Positions 52,029 to 60,301 are shown, counted from the stretch's first letter. The stretch is DNA of 64,000 nt from Clostridia bacterium (GCA_029060025.1 JAIDUV010000027.1:1-64000); one strand, 5' to 3'. Numbers and translations: made by a program. Notes: generated by a model from the sequence alone, not told the origin.

Positions 52029-52057
52029 TTGACAAGATTATATTTATCAATTATAAT
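52029..52057 (+). promoter_or_regulatory. Consensus promoter of a short transcript
   Basis: Perfect TTGACA, 17-base spacer, perfect TATAAT, followed 50 bases later by a terminator and no ORF. Confidence 0.8.
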
Positions 52058-52063
52058 ATAAGT

Positions 52064-52142
52064 GTAGATGTTTAGTAGTGTAAAACGTTTACTTTCTCCT
52101 TGTGTAAGATACGGACTGTAAAAGCAGTTCGTATCTTTTTTA
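52064..52142 (+). ncRNA. Candidate small RNA or leader of about 80 nt
   Basis: Begins just after a perfect promoter and ends in a 13-bp terminator hairpin. It contains a short unpaired CTTTCTCCTTGTG segment whose CTCCTT could pair with ribosome binding sites. No family is recognised. It might also be an attenuated leader of the MarR gene, but that gene has its own promoter. Confidence 0.5.
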
Positions 52143-52145
52143 TTT
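52106..52145 (+). terminator. Terminator of the short transcript
   Basis: AAGATACGGACTG, loop TAAAAG, CAGTTCGTATCTT, then TTTTTT. Confidence 0.88.
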
Positions 52146-52207
52146 ATTTTATTTTTCGCAGCGGTTAATTTAGTTATAAATTTAAATCATAAGTGTCGTC
52201 AATTTGG

Positions 52208-52236
52208 TTGACTTTATATTTTTAATTGAATATAAT
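52208..52236 (+). promoter_or_regulatory. Promoter of the MarR-MATE operon
   Basis: TTGACT, 17-base spacer, TATAAT. Confidence 0.75.
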
Positions 52237-52242
52237 ATAGAA

Positions 52243-52258
52243 AGTCCGAAATCGGACT
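52243..52258. promoter_or_regulatory. MarR operator
   Basis: AGTCCGAAATCGGACT, perfect 7-bp arms around AA, placed at the expected transcription start, so binding would block transcription. Autoregulation is the common MarR pattern. Confidence 0.7.
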
Positions 52259-52270
52259 AACGGAGAACTT

Positions 52271-52720
52271 ATGCGATTTGAAGAATTTATAAAGTTGTAC
52301 AACGAAATATATAAAGCCGGCAACAGAATATATCACGCCTTTGCGCGCAAATGCGGTTTGTCAGACAGCGCGCTTTTAATAATGTATGAGTTGAGAATGG
52401 AAGGGCAGCAAGGCATTACGCAAAGAGATTTGGGATTAGCGCTTTCGCTGAGTAAGCAGACTGTCAATTCATCGACAAAGTCATTGTCGTATATGGGGCT
52501 AGTAGAACTAAAAGACGGCAAAGGAGACAAAAGAGAAAAAACAGTGATATTGACAGCCAAGGGCGAAAATTTTTGCATAGAGAAAATTGACAGAATTATC
52601 AAAGCGGAAGAAAGAGCCTTTTGCAGACTTACAATGGAAGAAGCGCAGGCTTTGATGTCCGCAGAAAAAAAGTATTATGAGTATTTTCTTGAAGAATCAA
52701 AGAAAGCAATGGATATTTGA
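52271..52720 (+). CDS. MarR-family transcriptional regulator
   Basis: The 149-residue winged-helix protein shows the MarR reading helix (GLALSLSKQTVNSSTKSL) and wing (LKDGKGDKREKTVILTAKG), with long dimerisation helices at both ends. MarR proteins repress efflux genes until a drug or phenolic ligand binds. The perfect palindrome between promoter and start is its likely site. It is followed after three bases by a MATE transporter, the probable regulated target. Confidence 0.93.
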   Translation: MRFEEFIKLYNEIYKAGNRIYHAFARKCGLSDSALLIMYELRMEGQQGITQRDLGLALSLSKQTVNSSTKSLSYMGLVELKDGKGDKREKTVILTAKGENFCIEKIDRIIKAEERAFCRLTMEEAQALMSAEKKYYEYFLEESKKAMDI

Positions 52721-52723
52721 GTT

Positions 52724-54130
52724 ATGAAAGAAGCAATACAATTGTCAGATAAATTCAATTTAAAGAAGATAATAAGATTTACGTTGCCGTCAGTGATTAT
52801 GATGGTGGTAATGTCAATATATAGCGTCGTCGACGGTCTGTTTGTGTCCAATCTCGTTGGAGACTTAGCGCTTTCTGCCGTCAACGTGGTTATGCCTTTG
52901 GTAATGATAATAGGCGCCGTCGGACTTATGTTGGGTTCTGGCGGAAGCGCACTTGTTGCAAAGACTTTGGGCGAGGGAGACAGAACTAAGGCAAATAAGT
53001 ATTTTTCAATGATAGTGTTTTCCGTGATTGGTATCGGTATTATTCTTTCCACCGTATGTCTGATATTTTTAAGGAAAATTCTCACGCTTATGGGCGGAAG
53101 TCCCTTGATAATAGAGGACTGTATGTCATACGGCTACGTTATGGTAGGCGGAAGCGTATTGTTTATGCTGCAATGTATGTTTCAGAGTTTTTTTCCTGTC
53201 GCAGAAAAAGCCAAGTTGGGACTTATACTTTCAATCAGCGCCGGCGTTGCTAATATGGCGCTTGACTATATATTCATTAAATTTGCCAAGTTGGGAATAT
53301 TAGGCGCAGGACTTGCCACCGTAATTGGATTTGCTATAGGCGGAGGCGTCGCGTTGGCATATTTTATCTTTTCTAAAAAGAGTATAATAAGGATTAGGGG
53401 ATGCGGATTTTATCCCAAGCAATTCGGATACGCTTGCTACAACGGCGCTTCGGAGTTTATGTCCAACGTGTCCGCGTCGTTTGTAGGTATACTTTACAAT
53501 ATCCAACTTCTCAAGTTGGTTGGTGAGCGAGGCATAGCGGCATATTCTGCAATGATGTATACCGACTTCGTATTCTTGGCGGTATTCTTTGGCTTTACTA
53601 TGGGTATAGCGCCGGTGATAAGTTATAATTTCGGAGCAAATAATTATGCCGAAATGAAAAACGTATTCAAGAAGAGTACTGCGCTCATAGTAATTGGATC
53701 TGTTGTTGCTATGATTTTGGCGGAGGCGTTGAGTTATCCTTTGGCGTATGCTTTTGTGGGCTACGACAAAGAACTTTTGCAAATGACAGTAAGAGGCTTT
53801 AGAATATTTGCCGTATGTTACGTATTTTGCGGCATCAATATTTGGTGTTCTGGATTTTTCACGGCGCTTTGCAATGGCGGAGTATCAGCGTTTATATCCT
53901 TTTTGCGTTCGCTTCTGCTGAGAGGAAGCGCGGTAATGCTGTTGCCGTTGATTTGGGGACTTGACGGAATATGGTCGGCAGTTATTGTTGCAGAAGGCTT
54001 GACCGCTGTCGTGTCGGTACTGCTATTCGTGATATTCCGCAAACGCTATAGATACGGCAAAGAAACAAACCTATCTGACGTCAACGCGCAGAAGAGCGTA
54101 GATACGCAGTTGACAAACAAGCAAGAATAA
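52724..54130 (+). CDS. MATE-family multidrug efflux transporter
   Basis: The 468-residue protein has twelve predicted helices in two similar halves, with FTLPSVIMMVVMSIYSVVDG and LVGDLALSAVNVVMPLVMI at the start, the typical MATE pattern (DinF/NorM-type). It exports cationic drugs or metabolites with Na+ or H+. Co-transcription with MarR argues for inducible drug export. The C-terminal 35 residues are polar and cytoplasmic. Confidence 0.92.
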   Translation: MKEAIQLSDKFNLKKIIRFTLPSVIMMVVMSIYSVVDGLFVSNLVGDLALSAVNVVMPLVMIIGAVGLMLGSGGSALVAKTLGEGDRTKANKYFSMIVFSVIGIGIILSTVCLIFLRKILTLMGGSPLIIEDCMSYGYVMVGGSVLFMLQCMFQSFFPVAEKAKLGLILSISAGVANMALDYIFIKFAKLGILGAGLATVIGFAIGGGVALAYFIFSKKSIIRIRGCGFYPKQFGYACYNGASEFMSNVSASFVGILYNIQLLKLVGERGIAAYSAMMYTDFVFLAVFFGFTMGIAPVISYNFGANNYAEMKNVFKKSTALIVIGSVVAMILAEALSYPLAYAFVGYDKELLQMTVRGFRIFAVCYVFCGINIWCSGFFTALCNGGVSAFISFLRSLLLRGSAVMLLPLIWGLDGIWSAVIVAEGLTAVVSVLLFVIFRKRYRYGKETNLSDVNAQKSVDTQLTNKQE

Positions 54131-54164
54131 TTTGTTATTTTTAAATTAGCGTCATTGAATTTGA

Positions 54165-54193
54165 TTGACAAACTATGCGAAATTAACTATAAT
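54165..54193 (+). promoter_or_regulatory. Promoter of tRNA-Arg
   Basis: TTGACA, 17-base spacer, TATAAT. Confidence 0.8.
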
Positions 54194-54213
54194 GTCAAAT
54201 GTAGCGTCGATAT

Positions 54214-54290
54214 GCACTCATAGCTCAATTGGATAGAGCGTTCGGCTACGGACCGAAAGGTTGGGAGTTCGAGTCTCTTTGGGTGCACCA
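54214..54290 (+). tRNA. tRNA-Arg (ACG)
   Basis: GCACTCA pairs with TGGGTGC, D-arm GCTCAATTGGATAGAGC, anticodon loop CTACGGA, T-loop AGTTCGAGTCT, encoded CCA. Confidence 0.95.
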
Positions 54291-54336
54291 AACACAACCT
54301 AATTCGAACTATTGAATTAGGTTGTGTTTATTTTTT
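54291..54336 (+). terminator. Terminator of tRNA-Arg
   Basis: AACACAACCTAATTC and GAATTAGGTTGTGTT form a 15-bp stem followed by ATTTTTT. Confidence 0.9.
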
Positions 54337-54421
54337 AAAGTTACATTTATTATAAAATTTGCTTGTGTTATGTTTTTATATATGATATATTTTAATTAGA
54401 AATAGTTTTGAGGTGAAAGGA

Positions 54422-54442
54422 ATGATGATAGTTTCTTGCTAA
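54422..54442 (+). CDS. Leader peptide MMIVSC of the ABC-F attenuator
   Basis: A six-codon ORF with a good ribosome site (GAGGTGAAAGGA) right before its ATG. Its last codons contain TTTCTTGC, which can pair with GCAAGAAA at 54494-54501, so ribosome stalling here would change RNA folding downstream. Short leader peptides of this kind precede antibiotic-resistance ABC-F genes. Confidence 0.6.
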   Translation: MMIVSC

Positions 54443-54549
54443 ATTTTTATAATAAGTCGACAGGGTTATTGCGCTCTAGGGACTTATTTGATTGCAAGAA
54501 AGTTTATCTACCAATTTCTCAAATACAAAAATATTTTGAGCACTAGTTG

Positions 54550-54586
54550 AGTTATGAGAATACTTTCTCATAACTTTTTTGTTTTT
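54550..54586 (+). terminator. Attenuator terminator before the ABC-F gene
   Basis: AGTTATGAGAA, loop TACT, TTCTCATAACT, then TTTTTGTTTTT, ending just before the AAGGAGGT ribosome site. Confidence 0.85.
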
Positions 54587-54601
54587 AAGGAGGTATATAG
54601 T

Positions 54602-56062
54602 ATGTCAATTATTAAGGTAGAAAATCTTACGTTTGCTTATCCGTCGAGTTATGACAATATTTTTGAAAACGTCAATTTTCAGATAGATACGGATTGGAAA
54701 CTCGGCTTTGTTGGCAGAAACGGCAGGGGTAAAACAACTTTTTTAAATCTATTGCAGGGGAAATTCGAATATAGCGGAAAAATAATTAAGTCCGTTGAGT
54801 TTGATTATTTTCCTTATCCTGTGCGCGACAAGAGCAGTCTTACGGAAGATATTCTGCGCAAAGTTTGCCCGACGGCAGAAGAATGGCAAATTATGCGCGA
54901 GTTGTCATACTTGGACGTCGATTACGACTGTTTGTACAGACCGTTTGATACTTTGTCCAATGGGGAGCAGACCAAAGTCCTGCTTGCCGCGCTGTTTCTA
55001 AACGAAGGGCGCTTTTTGCTGATAGACGAACCTACCAATCATTTAGACACGCAGGCGAGAGAATTGCTGTCGGCATATTTGCGTAAGAAAAAAAGTTTTA
55101 TATTGGTATCTCACGACAGGCATTTTTTAGATGGATGCGTAGATCATATTCTTTCGCTTAATCGCGCAAATATTGAGGTGCAGAGCGGTAACTTTTCTTC
55201 GTTTATGACAAATTTTGAGAGACAACAGGAATTTGAGCGTAGACAAAACAGCCGATTGCAAAATGATATTCAGCGCTTGCAAGAGACGGCAAAGCGTACT
55301 GCAAATTGGGCGGACGCCGTCGAGGCGTCAAAAATCGGAGCGGCGGACAAAGGTTACGTGGGGCATAAGTCTGCAAAAATGATGAAACGCGCAAAAGTCG
55401 TAGAGGCGCGGCAACAAAAAGAGATAGAACAAAAATCTAATTTGCTTAAAAATGTAGAGGTAGAAAGCGCCCTTAAAATCTCTCCGCTTTGGTATCGTTC
55501 CGACCGACTTGCGTCCTTTTCTTCGGTTGCGCCTGTTTATGACGGCAAAGTCGTTTGCGCGCCAATGACTTTTGAAATCAAGCGGGGTGATAGGATTGCT
55601 CTTGAGGGTAAAAACGGAAGCGGAAAAAGCAGTCTGCTAAAATTGCTGTGCGGTCAACTTATAGGTCATTTAGGGAAAGTGGAGGTAGGCTCTAATTTAA
55701 TCATATCCTACGTGCCGCAAGATACGTCACATTTGCAAGGAAGGCTTGCAGATTTTGCCGCGTCAAATAAGATAGACGAAAGGTTGTTTAAAGCCATACT
55801 TCAAAAAATGGGCTTTGACCACACTCAATTTGAGAAGGATATATCAGACTTTTCGGACGGACAAAAGAAAAAGACCTTGATTGCAAGAAGTCTTTGCGAG
55901 CAGGCGCATTTATACGTCTGGGACGAGCCGTTGAATTATATTGATATTTATTCGCGTATTCAAATTGAAAAATTGCTTGAAGAGTTTAGACCCACAATGA
56001 TATTTGTCGAGCACGACAAGGCTTTTCAGGATAAGATTGCGACAAGCGTAATTCATATTTAA
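54602..56062 (+). CDS. ABC-F ribosomal protection protein (Vga/Lsa-like)
   Basis: The start is the ATG at 54602 after AAGGAGGT; the track's start lies in the terminator. The 486-residue protein has two ATPase cassettes and no membrane segment: GRNGRGKTT, LSNGEQTK and LLIDEPTNHLD, then GKNGSGKSS, FSDGQKKKTLIARS and YVWDEPLNYID. The DEPLNYID form and length match the antibiotic-resistance subgroup (Vga, Lsa, Msr), which displaces lincosamides, streptogramins or pleuromutilins from the ribosome. The attenuated leader supports drug induction. The specific drug cannot be read. Confidence 0.9.
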   Translation: MSIIKVENLTFAYPSSYDNIFENVNFQIDTDWKLGFVGRNGRGKTTFLNLLQGKFEYSGKIIKSVEFDYFPYPVRDKSSLTEDILRKVCPTAEEWQIMRELSYLDVDYDCLYRPFDTLSNGEQTKVLLAALFLNEGRFLLIDEPTNHLDTQARELLSAYLRKKKSFILVSHDRHFLDGCVDHILSLNRANIEVQSGNFSSFMTNFERQQEFERRQNSRLQNDIQRLQETAKRTANWADAVEASKIGAADKGYVGHKSAKMMKRAKVVEARQQKEIEQKSNLLKNVEVESALKISPLWYRSDRLASFSSVAPVYDGKVVCAPMTFEIKRGDRIALEGKNGSGKSSLLKLLCGQLIGHLGKVEVGSNLIISYVPQDTSHLQGRLADFAASNKIDERLFKAILQKMGFDHTQFEKDISDFSDGQKKKTLIARSLCEQAHLYVWDEPLNYIDIYSRIQIEKLLEEFRPTMIFVEHDKAFQDKIATSVIHI

Positions 56063-56538
56063 TTTTTAGTCTTGGAATAAGATAAGTAGTGCGAATGAGT
56101 AATAGTTTCTACGTAATATTGCTCAACGCCTACGTCTCTTATTTTTTTATTACCGGTAAGCCAGTCTTTAAACACAATATCGTTAAATATGTCTTTTGTT
56201 TTATTGCAAGGAAATTCGTTACATTCTCCGCAGAAGTCAACTCCGTGAGATTTTGCGCATTCTAAAATAAAGCAATTTTTGATGCAATATTTGCCGTGTT
56301 CGCCATTTCTGCAACCACAACAAGAAGCATTTGATTTGCTGTTCAATTTTTCTAAAAACTTTTTCTCTTCGCGTATTGATTTTTTAGGTAAAATAGCATT
56401 TTCAAAATCACAATACCCAATATGATAATTTAATAAATTATTAGCCGTTTTTGCAATGATTCCATCTTTTTTTACAGCGCAAGTATAACAACATAGAGCG
56501 CAAGGTGCAATGGCTTCAAGTATATCCTTTTTCTCCAT
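56059..56538 (-). CDS. DUF3795-family cysteine-rich protein
   Basis: The 159-residue protein is rich in cysteines arranged as CALCCYTCAVKKDG, SCCGCRNGEHGKYC, CFILECAKSHG and FCGECNEFPC, the DUF3795 pattern. Such proteins probably bind zinc or an iron-sulfur cluster; the function is unknown. It ends convergently with the ABC-F gene, the two stops overlapping by four bases, and lies just downstream of the PII-like genes on the same strand. Confidence 0.82.
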   Translation of the reverse strand: MEKKDILEAIAPCALCCYTCAVKKDGIIAKTANNLLNYHIGYCDFENAILPKKSIREEKKFLEKLNSKSNASCCGCRNGEHGKYCIKNCFILECAKSHGVDFCGECNEFPCNKTKDIFNDIVFKDWLTGNKKIRDVGVEQYYVETITHSHYLSYSKTKN

Positions 56539-56544
56539 TATATT

Positions 56545-56934
56545 TTAAGAGTTTTTATCTTTATTTTCTTCTTGTTGTTTTTCTGGCTCAGCCTTTTCGT
56601 CGGATTTGGCAGGGGAGGAGGCAGGTTGCGCCGAGATACCCACGACGTCGTCCACAGGGAGAGAAAAGGCAATACCTTTGCCCTCGCTTTTAAGTCCGGC
56701 GTTGCGGTAGATTGCGTGGAGTACGTTGTCTTTGATTTCTGCGGGTACCAATATCATTACGATATCTTTATCAGGCTGAATTGCTATATGGAAGAATTGT
56801 TCCGCCTCTTTGTTGGCAGTTCCGCGGGCGTGAATGACCGTGCCGCCGCGCGCGCCTTCTTCTTTTGCCGCGTCCATAACGAGTTCTGAAAATCCCGCGT
56901 CTACTATACACAATATCATTTCGTAATTATTCAT
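56545..56934 (-). CDS. PII-like signalling protein (1)
   Basis: The 129-residue protein has a PII/GlnK-like ferredoxin fold: MILCIVDAGFSELVMDAAKE, ARGGTVIHARGTA in the T-loop position, VMILVPAEIKDNVLHAIY, and GKGIAFSLPVDDVVGI. The C-terminal 30 residues are low-complexity and charged. PII-like proteins near membrane transporters usually gate them in response to nucleotides. It overlaps the upstream PII-like gene by one base (TAATG). Confidence 0.82.
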   Translation of the reverse strand: MNNYEMILCIVDAGFSELVMDAAKEEGARGGTVIHARGTANKEAEQFFHIAIQPDKDIVMILVPAEIKDNVLHAIYRNAGLKSEGKGIAFSLPVDDVVGISAQPASSPAKSDEKAEPEKQQEENKDKNS

Positions 56935-57389
56935 TATTTGCTCTCCTTTACTGCCATTCTGTTGTTGCTTAAAAAACCGTAGATTAGCGTACCTATTACG
57001 CTTGTCAGAGGTATTGTGCAGGCTACGCCTTTGCCGTCTCTTATTGTTTGGAATTTATGCTCTAGCGTACTCATTGCGTCAGGTATTTTATTCTCTTGAA
57101 TTACGCTCAATATGACGACTTTTTCACTGTCCAACAAGCCGAGCAGTCCCAGCATCTTTGCGTTTGCCGTGCCTTCCGCAAGCACGACCATCTGCATATT
57201 TACGTCAAAAGATTGAATTAGGTCGGTATAATATTCGGCTTTTTTTCTTGCTACGATCGTAATAAGAAGTTTAAGTTTGTTGGACTTGACCCTATTTGAC
57301 GGAGCAGACTTTGCCTTTTGGGAAGAATGTTGTTTCGTCTCTTTTTTGGCAGCCGAATCGTTTTCTTTTATATGTTTTTTGTCAGACAT
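56934..57389 (-). CDS. PII-like signalling protein (2)
   Basis: This 151-residue protein has a lysine-rich disordered start (AAKKETKQHSSQKAKSAP), then a PII-like domain: LKLLITIVARKKAEYYTDLI, QMVVLAEGTA, VVILSVIQENKIPDAMSTL, and GKGVACTIPLTSVIG. Two consecutive PII-like genes right after a DUF1538 transporter suggest that the two proteins form a mixed regulator of it. Confidence 0.8.
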   Translation of the reverse strand: MSDKKHIKENDSAAKKETKQHSSQKAKSAPSNRVKSNKLKLLITIVARKKAEYYTDLIQSFDVNMQMVVLAEGTANAKMLGLLGLLDSEKVVILSVIQENKIPDAMSTLEHKFQTIRDGKGVACTIPLTSVIGTLIYGFLSNNRMAVKESK

Positions 57390-57398
57390 ATATACCTC

Positions 57399-58940
57399 CT
57401 AGTCAAAGTAAATGATTTGCTCGTCGTCTGCGGACAGTATGCGCTTCATTGCTATCTTGTCTCGTACCTTTGCAGACATAATTGCTTTAAAACCAAGCGC
57501 CTGTATCGTAATGAGAGGTGTCATAGCAACCATTGCAACCACGCCGAAAGCGTCAGTTAAGATAGATTCCGCACCGCCGTTGATAGAAACGCACGCGCCT
57601 ACGATTAAGGGCAGAATAAAACTCGAAGTCAACGGACCGCTGGCAACGCCGCCCGAGTCAAATGCAATCGCGGTATATACCTTGGGAACGAAAAATGACA
57701 GTCCCAAAGAAATGAGATAACCAGGTATAAGATAATACAGAAGAGAGAAGTGGCAAATCATTCTGATTATCGACAGACATAGCGAAACGCCGACAGCCAA
57801 TGAAAGCGCAATCAACATTTCAATTTTTTTGACGCCGCCGCCGGTGACCTGCTCGACTTGCTTGTTGAGGACGTGCACCGCGGGCTCTGCCAAAACTACG
57901 ACAAAACCTATCACCAAACCGAATACGGCAAGCACAGGTTGAGAGAAGCGGGCAATTTCCGTGCCGAGTTTGAAACCGATTGGCATAAAGCCGACTTCTA
58001 CAGCAACAAGGAATATGACAAGTCCAAAGAACGTATATGCAATACCGATACCGATTTGCGCAAGTTTTTGGCGAGGAAGTTTTAAAACTGTGAATTGCAG
58101 TATCAAGAAAAATACAACGATAAGCGCCAATGCAAGCAGTACGTCTTTAGCGGTGCTCAATATGGAGTGACCTATAAGAGCAAGCGAGCCTTCGACAGTC
58201 TCATAAGAAGCAAGCGCGTTTAGCGTATCTTGAGAGATTTCGCCTTTTGAGCAAAGCGAAAGTATCATAACTGCGATTATAGGACCTATGGAGCATAGAG
58301 CAATAAGTCCAAAACTGTTTTCGTTGGCGTCTCTGCCGCCGATCGTAGTCGCAATACCAAAGCCGAGAGCCATTATAAAGGGTACTGTTATCGGACCTGT
58401 GGTTACGCCGCCCGAATCGAAAGAAAGCGCGAGAAAATCGTTTTTTCCACATTCTATAAGCATCGCGCAAATTGCAAAGAGCATCATATAGAAAAACATC
58501 AAAAGCATTGACAGGCTTTTGTGGAATACTATTTTAAGCACTGCGATTATCAGAAAAATTCCCACGCCTGCGCCTACCGTCACTATGAGCACAGTGTTGT
58601 TCATAACGTCGCTGACTTGCGAGGCAAGCACGGAAAGGTCGGGCTCAGCAACTGTGATAAGCACGCCCATAATAAAGCACACTGATACAAGTACAAGCAC
58701 TTTTTTTGACTTGGTAAGTCCTGTGCCTACGTGTCCGCCCATTGGCGTCATTGCAAGGTCTGCGCCCAAATTAAACAGTCCGATACCCAAGATAAGCATC
58801 ACTGCGCACACCGCAAAGGTGATTTGCTCGGTTGTAGTCAAAGGCGCAAGGGGGGTGAAAGAAATTATAAGTACGATTATCGCAATCGGCAAAACCGATA
58901 TGAGCGATTCTTTAAGTTTGACTAAAAGCGCCTTTACCAT
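57399..58940 (-). CDS. DUF1538-family membrane transporter
   Basis: I use the ATG at 58940, behind GGAGTG. The 513-residue protein has two tandem DUF1538 units, each with FxLGADLAMTPMGGHVG-like and FDSGGVTTGPITVPF or FDSGGVASGPLTSSF segments. Members have been linked to Na+ or K+/H+ exchange in halophiles (UmpAB); the true substrate here is open. It begins a three-gene operon with two PII-like proteins. Confidence 0.88.
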   Translation of the reverse strand: MVKALLVKLKESLISVLPIAIIVLIISFTPLAPLTTTEQITFAVCAVMLILGIGLFNLGADLAMTPMGGHVGTGLTKSKKVLVLVSVCFIMGVLITVAEPDLSVLASQVSDVMNNTVLIVTVGAGVGIFLIIAVLKIVFHKSLSMLLMFFYMMLFAICAMLIECGKNDFLALSFDSGGVTTGPITVPFIMALGFGIATTIGGRDANENSFGLIALCSIGPIIAVMILSLCSKGEISQDTLNALASYETVEGSLALIGHSILSTAKDVLLALALIVVFFLILQFTVLKLPRQKLAQIGIGIAYTFFGLVIFLVAVEVGFMPIGFKLGTEIARFSQPVLAVFGLVIGFVVVLAEPAVHVLNKQVEQVTGGGVKKIEMLIALSLAVGVSLCLSIIRMICHFSLLYYLIPGYLISLGLSFFVPKVYTAIAFDSGGVASGPLTSSFILPLIVGACVSINGGAESILTDAFGVVAMVAMTPLITIQALGFKAIMSAKVRDKIAMKRILSADDEQIIYFD

Positions 58941-59001
58941 TTTCACTCCAATTTTTCACTTTCTGTAAGATAATTTTTTGTCGATAAAATATGCTTTATA
59001 T

Positions 59002-59030
59002 ATTATATCATAATTTTATGACATAAGCAA
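59002..59030 (-). promoter_or_regulatory. Promoter of the DUF1538 operon
   Basis: Minus strand TTGCTT, 17-base spacer, TATAAT preceded by TGA. Confidence 0.6.
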
Positions 59031-59085
59031 CCGTAAGATTTTGATTTTCTAGTAAATTTAATGAATTATTGCCTTGATATTATTT

Positions 59086-59676
59086 CTAATTTTGCTTGAT
59101 ATATCTCCATAAGCCAAAAATGCGACTGTCGTCTGTAGGTTCGCCATCGTTAAAGATTGTGTCATCAGCGTCTACTTTGCTTTTGAAATATTGCGCGTAT
59201 TCGTAAGTTGCAAAGAGTCCGTATTCATTTAGTTTGTCCAATATATCTTTATCTTTGTTGAAAGGATATCCTATATCGTATAGGGCAGAGCCGCCTTCAT
59301 AATCGTGATGTATGTCATATCCGCAAAACTCAAAGCCGGCATAATCGGGAATTTCATTGCTGTCGCAAAATTGAGCGCAGATGAGTTGTTCGTCACTTCC
59401 CAAAGTTGACTTTGCATTTTCACATAGCGCAATAGCCGTGTCTTTTGAGATATATTCGTATTTTAACGACGATACATCCAAAAGGCTTTCGTCGTCGAGT
59501 TGGTAAAATATCTCGCGGAAGTCGCTTTTAAACTTACAACAGTGTCCCAAAGTTACTATTTCTTTTTTACCGACAATTCCTGTATATTCCTCAAATTTTT
59601 TATTGGGAAAAAAGCGTATGCCGACAAACAAATCTTTAATAATCTCAAATACTCTGTCTTCGCCCCATATAATCAT
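59086..59676 (-). CDS. Unknown 196-residue protein, possibly leaderless
   Basis: I do not recognise this protein. It is acidic and soluble, rich in Asp and aromatic residues, with segments such as IVTLGHCCKFKSDFREIFY and YAGFEFCGYDIHHDYEGG. It has no membrane helix or signal. A -10 TATAAT ends only six bases before the ATG, there is no ribosome site, and no later Met is suitable, so the mRNA may start at the ATG. A bacterial immunity- or SMI1-like role is possible but unsupported. Confidence 0.7.
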   Translation of the reverse strand: MIIWGEDRVFEIIKDLFVGIRFFPNKKFEEYTGIVGKKEIVTLGHCCKFKSDFREIFYQLDDESLLDVSSLKYEYISKDTAIALCENAKSTLGSDEQLICAQFCDSNEIPDYAGFEFCGYDIHHDYEGGSALYDIGYPFNKDKDILDKLNEYGLFATYEYAQYFKSKVDADDTIFNDGEPTDDSRIFGLWRYIKQN

Positions 59677-59682
59677 AGCGTG

Positions 59683-59711
59683 ATTATATCATAACTGCTT
59701 AATAAAGTAAA
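59683..59711 (-). promoter_or_regulatory. Promoter of the unknown 196-residue protein
   Basis: Minus strand TTTACT, 17-base spacer, TATAAT preceded by TGA. Confidence 0.5.
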
Positions 59712-59721
59712 GCAAAATATG

Positions 59722-59750
59722 TTGAAAGGATCAGCATCTTATGTTAAAAT
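59722..59750 (+). promoter_or_regulatory. Promoter of the ybaK gene
   Basis: TTGAAA, 17-base spacer, TAAAAT. Confidence 0.5.
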
Positions 59751-59779
59751 AGTTTTGAAGTTTTATACGGAGGCGAGTT

Positions 59780-60247
59780 ATGTCTTTGACAAGGGCAAAA
59801 GAACATTTGAAGAATTACGGATTGGCGGGAGATATTATGGAGTTTGGCGTATCTTCCGCGACCGTGCAAGAAGCGGCTATTGCCGTGGGGTGCAAAGAGC
59901 AAGAGATTGCAAAGACTTTGTCATTTTACGTCGGCGAAAGTCCGATACTAATTGTGGTTGCGGGAGATTGTAAGATTGACAACGGCAAATACAAAGCGGA
60001 GTTTTCTACCAAAGCAAAGATGATACCTTTTGAAGAAGTCGAAAGCGCCGTCGGGCACGCAGTCGGAGGAGTTTGTCCCTTTGGAATAAACGACGGCGTG
60101 ACGGTTTATCTTGATTGCTCTTTAAAGAGATTTGATTACGTTTATCCCGCTTGCGGAAGTTCCAACAGCGCAATCAAGTTGAGCATTGCCGAATTAGAAA
60201 AGACGTCAGGATATAAAAAATGGATAGACGTCTGCAAAAATGTTTAA
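59780..60247 (+). CDS. ybaK: YbaK-family aminoacyl-tRNA deacylase
   Basis: The 155-residue protein has the YbaK/ProX fold with the conserved DCKIDNGKYKAEF lysine region and GHAVGGVCPFGI substrate loop. Family members remove wrongly attached amino acids from tRNA, classically Cys from tRNA-Pro, in the cytoplasm. A GGAGG site precedes the ATG. It is monocistronic. Confidence 0.92.
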   Translation: MSLTRAKEHLKNYGLAGDIMEFGVSSATVQEAAIAVGCKEQEIAKTLSFYVGESPILIVVAGDCKIDNGKYKAEFSTKAKMIPFEEVESAVGHAVGGVCPFGINDGVTVYLDCSLKRFDYVYPACGSSNSAIKLSIAELEKTSGYKKWIDVCKNV

Positions 60248-60301
60248 TATTACAGAAAACAAAGTTGCAAAGCAATTCGCGATTTGCGTAATAATAAGAT
60301 A

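Larger units (their letters stand above)
54422..54586 (+). promoter_or_regulatory. Ribosome-mediated attenuator of the ABC-F gene
   Basis: Elements in order: leader ORF; stem AATAAGTC/GACTTATT (54451-54458 and 54481-54488) nested in TTTCTTGC/GCAAGAAA; TTCTCA at 54516-54521, which can pair with TGAGAA in the left arm of the terminator; then the terminator itself. The pairings are mutually exclusive, giving an antibiotic-responsive switch. Confidence 0.65.
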
